Origin: an uncultured Gemmiger sp.
GTDB lineage: Bacteria; Bacillota; Clostridia; Oscillospirales; Ruminococcaceae
NCBI GenBank assembly: GCA_944388215.1
Contig: CALXHT010000012.1
Span: 1 to 54,797 of the forward strand
Length of the DNA stretch: 54,797 nt
Direction of reading: 5' to 3'
Positions 49,940 to 54,797 of this stretch are shown one piece after another. Within the stretch, counting starts at the first letter, position 1; each line of letters opens with the position of its first letter. Both the position numbers and the translations under genes were made by a program. Under the pieces are notes generated by a model. The model made no database searches. It was not told where the DNA came from and saw nothing but the letters and a program-made list of their open reading frames with translations.

Positions 49940-50953
49940 ATGGAGCAAACTGTCTCCTATATGCTGGCGGCTTCGGCGGTGGGCGGTTTTGCCGTCACGG
50001 CTGTGACCTGCTGGCTGCTGATCCCTGCCTTGCACCGTCTGCATTTCGGGCAGACCATCCGCGAGGAGGGCCCCACCTGGCACAACAAGAAAAACGGAAC
50101 CCCCACCATGGGCGGCCTGGGCTTTATCTTCGGCATCCTGGTGACGCTGGGCGTTGTCTGGGCAATGTTCCAGGGGCAGGCGCCGGAGGTGCTGGGCCCG
50201 CAGCAGATGGCTGCCGGTATGATGGTGCTCTTCCTGGCTTTCGGGTCCGGCCTCATCGGCTTTCTCGATGACTTCATCAAGGTCATCAAGCACCGGAACC
50301 TGGGCCTGACCGCCTGGCAGAAGATTGTCTTCCAGGTGGCGGTGACCGTGGGATTCATGATCGGCCTGCACAGCCTGGGCCTGCTTTCCACCCAGGTCAT
50401 GCTGCCGGTGGCCGGCGCGGTGGATTTCGGAATCCTCTTCTATCCCATCGCCTTCTTCGGCATCATCTTCCTGGTGAATGCCGTCAACCTGACGGACGGG
50501 CTGGACGGTCTGTGCACCGGCGTGACCTTTGTGTCCATGCTGGGCTATCTGCTGGCCGGCAGTCTGCTGGGCTTTGTGCACGTGTCGCTGATCGCCTCGG
50601 CCACGGCGGGCGCCTGTGCCGGGTTCCTGATCTGGAACTTCTATCCGGCCAAGGTGTTCATGGGCGATACCGGCAGCATGTTCTTCGGCGGACTTGTCAC
50701 GGCGCTGGCCTTTATCATGGACCGGCCCGAACTGGTGCTGTTCTTCGGCATTGTGTATATCTGGGACGCCATGACGGTGGTCATCCAGCGCGTCTATTTC
50801 AAACTTACCCACGGCAAACGGATCTTCAAGATGACACCCATCCACCATGCCTTTGAGATGCGCGGCTGGCGAGAGGTCAAGATCGACGGCTTCTTCGCCC
50901 TCATCGCGGCCATCGGCGTGGCGCTGGGCATCCTGTATATCTGTCTCGTTTGA
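49940..50953 (+). CDS. mraY: Phospho-MurNAc-pentapeptide transferase
   Basis: 337 aa, ten membrane spans. Conserved MraY loops: TMGGLGFI, FLDDFIKV, NAVNLTDGLDGL, MGDTGSMFFG, and IHHAFEMRGWRE. It forms lipid I on undecaprenyl phosphate. GGAGG precedes ATG 49940. In most Firmicutes murD follows; here ftsW does. Confidence 0.97.
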   Translation: MEQTVSYMLAASAVGGFAVTAVTCWLLIPALHRLHFGQTIREEGPTWHNKKNGTPTMGGLGFIFGILVTLGVVWAMFQGQAPEVLGPQQMAAGMMVLFLAFGSGLIGFLDDFIKVIKHRNLGLTAWQKIVFQVAVTVGFMIGLHSLGLLSTQVMLPVAGAVDFGILFYPIAFFGIIFLVNAVNLTDGLDGLCTGVTFVSMLGYLLAGSLLGFVHVSLIASATAGACAGFLIWNFYPAKVFMGDTGSMFFGGLVTALAFIMDRPELVLFFGIVYIWDAMTVVIQRVYFKLTHGKRIFKMTPIHHAFEMRGWREVKIDGFFALIAAIGVALGILYICLV

Positions 50954-51009
50954 CCGTGCCCCTTGGGTGCGGTGTCTTCCCGGCACGCCCCGAAAGGAGG
51001 GCCTTCCCC

Positions 51010-52302
51010 TTGCAAAATACATCCCTCAGTCTTCTGGCCCTGATTCTGGACCGCTCGGTGGGCAACATCATCCGCATGCTGCGGGTGATCCGGCTGCCCA
51101 AGGCGGAGCGTGGCCCGGTCTCCTGGGGCTTTGTGGGCACGCTGGCCGTCACGCTGGCCTACGGGCTGATCATGCTGTTCTCGGCCAGCTATTCCAGCGG
51201 CTACACCAAGTATGGCGATATCTACCACTTCATCAAACCCCAGGCCATCGTCGCGGTGGTGGGGTTTGCCGCCATGCTGTTCATGTCGCGCATCAACTAC
51301 CGCGCCCTGCGCTATCTCAACGAGACCTTTTACTTTGTGACACTGGTGCTGCTGGTGGTGGCACTGTTCATGCCCAGCGACAGCAACGGCTGTTACCGCT
51401 GGGTGTATTTCCCGGGTGGTATGTCGCTGCAGCCGTCCGAGATGGCCAAGTTCGCCATCATTCTCGGCACGGCGGACGCCCTGGACAAACACAAAGAAAA
51501 AATCAAGAATCCCATCTACGGCATCCTGCTGCCGGCCCTGCCGCTGGTCCCGGTGCTGATCCTGCTGCGCCTGGAACCCCACAACTCGGCCATGCTGCTG
51601 ATGTGCGCCATCTTTGCCACCATGCTGCTCTGCGCGGGCGGCGGCGGTGTCTGGCTGTTTGCAGCCGGGGGCCTGGGGGCAGCCGGCGGCCTTGCGTTCT
51701 ATAACTATCTGCAGTCCAGCGGCGGCTACGCGGCCGAGCGGCTGGGCGGTGTGTGGGGTCTGACCCCCACCGACACCGCCAACATGCTGTGGCAGACCCG
51801 GCAGAGCGTCTATGCCATCTGCACTGGCGGGCTGTTCGGTGTGGGAATCGGCAACAGCGTGCAGAAGCATCAGTGGCTGCCCTACGCCGAAAACGACTTC
51901 ATTTTCTCGGTGGTCTGCGAGGAGCTTGGCTTCGTGGGCGCTCTGGCGCTGATTCTGCTCTTTGCGGCCATCATCGTGCAGGGAATTCTCATCGCCCTCA
52001 ATGCGCCGGACTTTTTCGGCGCCTTGCTGGGCATCGGCATTACGGCCCAGGTGGCCTGGCAGGTGTTCTGCCACATTGGTGTGGCCACCGCTTTGCTGCC
52101 CAATACCGGCATCAGCCTGCCGTTCTTTTCGTCGGGCGGCACCAGTCTTTTGTTGCTTCTGGGGGAGATGGGCGTACTGCTCAGCATATCCAGAGCGGGC
52201 AATGCCCGGATGGAAGCCCGTCAAAAGCAACACCAGGCCGAGATCGACCGGAAGCTGGGACGCACGCCGCGCCGCCCGGTCTATCGCCGCCAGAGTACCT
52301 GA
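51010..52302 (+). CDS. ftsW: Septal peptidoglycan polymerase FtsW (SEDS)
   Basis: About 430 aa with ten membrane spans. SEDS hallmarks: GGMSLQPSEMAKFA, the extracellular loop with SVQKHQWLPYAENDFIFSVVCEELGF, and GISLPFFSSGGTSLL. It polymerises lipid II with the adjacent class B PBP. I place the start at TTG 51010, 9 nt after AAAGGAGG; a longer frame reaching the mraY stop has no ribosome site. A basic tail ends the protein. Confidence 0.92.
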   Translation: MQNTSLSLLALILDRSVGNIIRMLRVIRLPKAERGPVSWGFVGTLAVTLAYGLIMLFSASYSSGYTKYGDIYHFIKPQAIVAVVGFAAMLFMSRINYRALRYLNETFYFVTLVLLVVALFMPSDSNGCYRWVYFPGGMSLQPSEMAKFAIILGTADALDKHKEKIKNPIYGILLPALPLVPVLILLRLEPHNSAMLLMCAIFATMLLCAGGGGVWLFAAGGLGAAGGLAFYNYLQSSGGYAAERLGGVWGLTPTDTANMLWQTRQSVYAICTGGLFGVGIGNSVQKHQWLPYAENDFIFSVVCEELGFVGALALILLFAAIIVQGILIALNAPDFFGALLGIGITAQVAWQVFCHIGVATALLPNTGISLPFFSSGGTSLLLLLGEMGVLLSISRAGNARMEARQKQHQAEIDRKLGRTPRRPVYRRQST

Positions 52303-52332
52303 TTACATAACGGGAAGAAAAGGGGAGAGTGT

Positions 52333-53448
52333 ATGCGTGTTCTGATTGCTGCCGGCGGCACAGCCGGCCATATCAACCCGGCACTGGCCATCGCAGGGGC
52401 CCTGAAGGCAGCGGATCCCACTGCCGAGATTCACTTTGCCGGCCGCCGCGAGGGTATGGAGTATGGTCTTGTCACCAAGGCCGGGTACCCGTTCCATCAC
52501 ATTGAGATCAACGGCTTCCAGCGCCGCCTGAACGCCGAAAATGTCGTGCGCAACGTGGTGGCGATCTGGCATCTGGCACTTTCCGGCCCGCGCACCTGGA
52601 AAATCCTCGATGAAGTGCGGCCGGATCTGGTCATTGGCTGCGGCGGCTATGTCAGCGGTCCCATTGTGCGGGCGGCTGCCAAGCGCGGTATCAAGACGGC
52701 CATCCATGAGCAGAACGCATTCCCTGGAGTGACCAACAAGCTGCTGGCCAAGGATGTGGATCTGGTTCTGGCAGCCAGCGCCGACGCGGTAGAAAAACTG
52801 AGCGCGCCGGATAAGACCTTTGTGGTGGGCAACCCCGTCCGCCCGGAAGTGCTGACGGCGGACCGGCAGGCAGCCCGTCAGAAGCTGGATGCGGGAGACC
52901 GCACGGTCATTCTTAGTTTTGGCGGCAGCCTGGGAGCGGACCGCATCAATGAAGTGGTGGCCGACCTGTGTGCCTGGGAAAAGCAGCAGGGCGCCAATGT
53001 TCTGCACTTCCATGCCACCGGCAAACGAGGTGTCATCCTGTTCAATCGTCTGGAACGGGAAAAGGGCTTTGCGCCCGGTCCCAATCTGGTCGTCACGCCC
53101 TATATCAACAATATGCCCCAGCTGCTGGCGGCGGCGGATCTGGTGATTGCCCGCTCTGGCGCGCTGACGCTGGCGGAACTGGAAGCGGTGGGCCGCGCCT
53201 CGGTGCTGATCCCCAGTCCCAATGTGGCGGAAAACCACCAGTATTACAATGCACTGGAGCTGGAAAAGGCTGGTGCCGCGGTGGTGATCGAGGAAAAGAA
53301 CCTGACCGGGGAAAAACTCATTGATACCGTGCAGAAACTGCTGGGCACACCGGGCAAACTGGCAGAGATGGGCCAGAATGCCAGGAAACTGGGCAACCCG
53401 CACAGCCTTGAACTGATCACCGAAAAACTGTTGAACCTTGTAAAGTAA
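52333..53448 (+). CDS. murG: UDP-GlcNAc:lipid I GlcNAc transferase
   Basis: 371 aa GT-B enzyme that makes lipid II at the inner membrane face. The N-terminal loop is IAAGGTAGHINPALAIA, with IGCGGYVSGPIV, HEQNAFPGVTNKLLA, and the donor-site segments FGGSLGADRINE and ARSGALTLAELEAVGRASVLIPSP. ATG 52333 follows GGGGAGAG. The gap to ftsW is 30 nt and to ftsQ 44 nt. Confidence 0.97.
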   Translation: MRVLIAAGGTAGHINPALAIAGALKAADPTAEIHFAGRREGMEYGLVTKAGYPFHHIEINGFQRRLNAENVVRNVVAIWHLALSGPRTWKILDEVRPDLVIGCGGYVSGPIVRAAAKRGIKTAIHEQNAFPGVTNKLLAKDVDLVLAASADAVEKLSAPDKTFVVGNPVRPEVLTADRQAARQKLDAGDRTVILSFGGSLGADRINEVVADLCAWEKQQGANVLHFHATGKRGVILFNRLEREKGFAPGPNLVVTPYINNMPQLLAAADLVIARSGALTLAELEAVGRASVLIPSPNVAENHQYYNALELEKAGAAVVIEEKNLTGEKLIDTVQKLLGTPGKLAEMGQNARKLGNPHSLELITEKLLNLVK

Positions 53449-53492
53449 AAAGTCTTTACCCCAAGTCATCATCCAGGAAAGGAGCCACCCGT

Positions 53493-54701
53493 ATGGACCG
53501 CGACCAGCGCAGCCGTCAGCAAAAGTCCAGGGGCGGCTCCTTCGCGTATTCTGGACAAAAGCGCAGTCTGGGCAGTCGGTTGGGTTTGGAAAAGCAGAAG
53601 CCGGTCCGTCCTCGCGGGAATGCGTCAAGGCAGCCGCCCCCCGATCCTGTGCCGCCATCCCGACGCCGTGGAGCTGCCACACAGCGGTCGCGGACCCAAC
53701 CGCAGCTGAATCCCCAAAAAGCCGGTTATACTCCCGGTGCACCGCGGCGGCAGCGTCGGGTCACCCAGGCGGAATTGCTGCGCCAGCGCAATCGGCGCAG
53801 GCTCTTGGGCATACTGGGCGTACTGGCCGTGCTGGCCTTGGGAACGATCATCTCCATCAATCTGCTGTTCAAGGTGACATCCTTCCGGGTCGAGACCTTT
53901 GACCGGACCACACCGGCGGACACCGGCATCTACACCGAGGAGGAGATCATCGCCGCCCTGGGGATTGAGCAGGGGAGCAGCTTGTTCGGATTTTCCACCA
54001 CGGAAAAGACGATACAATTGCAGTCCCGGTTTCCATACCTGGACAACGTGCAGGTAGATATTCAGCTGCCGGGTACTGTGGTCATCAAGGTCCGTCCGGC
54101 CACAGAGCGGTTTACCTGCATGTATTCCGGCGGGTGGATGATCCTCAGCGATTCTCTCAAGATTCTGCGCACCGATGTTTCCCAGCCCGAAGGGTTGACC
54201 GTGCTTTCCTGTACCCTGCAGCCGGATTTCTCGCCGGAGCCGGGACAGATTGTGGTGCCGGTCAGCTACAACTCCCTGTTGCAGGGGGAGGAGGCTACGC
54301 TGGAAACGGCCCAGGTCAGTGCGGCCAACGTGCTTGATCAGATGCTGGAGGAGATGGAGGCCCAGGGGCTGTCGGATGGAGTGACCGCCCTGAACATTGC
54401 CGACCTGAGCAATCTCAGCTTCACCTACCAGAACCGCATTCAGGTACTGCTGGGCAACAGCAACCGGCTGGATTATAAGATCCGCCTTGCCTCGGTGGCC
54501 ATTCTGGACCCGGACAAGGGTCTTTCTGCCAGTGACAAGGGAACGCTGGATGTCAGCTATCAGCAGACGGACGGGGAGATCAAGGGGTACTTCGCCCCCG
54601 ATGAGCCGGACCCCACACCTACCCCCACGCCGGAATCCACTGAAGAGGGAGACGAAGCTGCCTCTGCCGACAGTGATACCGATACAACGAATGAAGAATA
54701 A
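53493..54701 (+). CDS. ftsQ: Cell division protein FtsQ/DivIB
   Basis: 402 aa, bitopic. A long basic, proline-rich cytoplasmic tail (residues 1-102) and one span (about 103-126, LLGILGVLAVLALGTIISINLLF) precede the POTRA domain from about 128 (VTSFRVETF...EEEIIAALGIEQGSSLF...YLDNVQVDIQLPGTVVIKV). The beta domain follows, then an acidic Pro/Thr-rich tail. It is the DivIB partner of FtsL in the divisome. The start ATG 53493 has AAAGGAG. Last recognisable gene of the window. Confidence 0.93.
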   Translation: MDRDQRSRQQKSRGGSFAYSGQKRSLGSRLGLEKQKPVRPRGNASRQPPPDPVPPSRRRGAATQRSRTQPQLNPQKAGYTPGAPRRQRRVTQAELLRQRNRRRLLGILGVLAVLALGTIISINLLFKVTSFRVETFDRTTPADTGIYTEEEIIAALGIEQGSSLFGFSTTEKTIQLQSRFPYLDNVQVDIQLPGTVVIKVRPATERFTCMYSGGWMILSDSLKILRTDVSQPEGLTVLSCTLQPDFSPEPGQIVVPVSYNSLLQGEEATLETAQVSAANVLDQMLEEMEAQGLSDGVTALNIADLSNLSFTYQNRIQVLLGNSNRLDYKIRLASVAILDPDKGLSASDKGTLDVSYQQTDGEIKGYFAPDEPDPTPTPTPESTEEGDEAASADSDTDTTNEE

Positions 54702-54758
54702 AAAATCCCGTGGAACGATCGTGAACCGCCCCAGTAAAAACGGACAATAGACAAAGTA

Positions 54759-54797
54759 CCCCCTGATGTAGGAAAATAAAAGTACTACATCAGGGGG
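54759..54797 (+). repeat. Inverted repeat at the right edge (probable terminator)
   Basis: Perfect 13-bp arms (54759-54771 and 54785-54797) with a 13-nt A-rich loop, 57 nt after the ftsQ stop. It reaches the last base of the window, so a following T-run cannot be seen. Confidence 0.5.

Noticed and set aside
1..54797. CRISPR arrays, insertion sequences, prophage or toxin islands
   Set aside because: No regularly spaced repeats, transposase motifs or phage genes were seen on either strand.

Overview
The window is a GC-rich (roughly 60%) chromosomal segment, almost fully coding. The gene families point to a Gram-positive gut clostridium of the Oscillospiraceae/Ruminococcaceae type (Subdoligranulum, Gemmiger or Faecalibacterium relatives). 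The grounds are FabK as enoyl reductase, PadR/HAAS modules, a YtrA-type GntR/ABC operon, a T-box leuA leader and a Firmicutes-style dcw cluster. The genus is inference, because no rRNA is present. I see no CRISPR array, insertion sequence, integrase or prophage.

Layout. (1) 1-2831, minus strand: nth, a GntR/UTRA regulator, pyrB and pyrI (cut by the left edge). They diverge from rarA and an alpha/beta hydrolase (2992-5205) through two interlocked promoters. (2) 5254-8014: a GntR(YtrA)-ABC transporter operon behind a promoter buried in an 18-bp-arm palindrome, followed by a zinc-ribbon protein and a lipoprotein. (3) 8070-12285: potABCD polyamine transporter with a long structured leader; its PotD carries a C-terminal membrane anchor. 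(4) 12402-13139: acyl-ACP thioesterase. (5) 13190-13671: a non-genic island with orphan terminators and a promoter-terminator unit (candidate sRNA) lying antisense to a 21-codon hydrophobic ORF with a strong Shine-Dalgarno sequence. (6) 13672-15612: PadR regulator between two HAAS-domain membrane proteins. (7) 15679-20593: leucine pathway leuA-leuC-leuD-leuB under a T-box, with an extra hairpin masking the leuA ribosome site.

(8) 20765-32307, minus strand: a PadR plus membrane protein pair, then a cell-surface glycan cluster. The cluster makes UDP-N-acetyl-L-fucosamine (FnlA, FnlB, FnlC), transfers sugars (GT4, GT2 with DUF2304) and probably adds acyl groups (MBOAT plus SGNH pair, NeuD-like and acyltransferase-3 proteins). 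It has no polymerase or flippase. (9) pepT and a tRNA-Gly(UCC). (10) 34129-42426: fatty acid synthesis, acpP-accD-accA-fabH-fabK-fabD-fabG-fabF-fabZ, followed by a MarR/FabT-like regulator; accB and accC are absent here. (11) rsmD and a coiled-coil ATPase-subunit-like protein. (12) 43789 to the end: the dcw division and cell-wall cluster mraZ-rsmH-ftsL-PBP(PASTA)-murF-mraY-ftsW-murG-ftsQ, without murC, murD or murE.

Most of the window is conserved housekeeping. The points worth following are regulatory: the antisense small-peptide locus at 13427-13614, the potABCD leader, the masked leuA ribosome site, the face-to-face nth/rarA promoters, the paired palindromes around the acpP promoter, and the membrane-anchored PotD.
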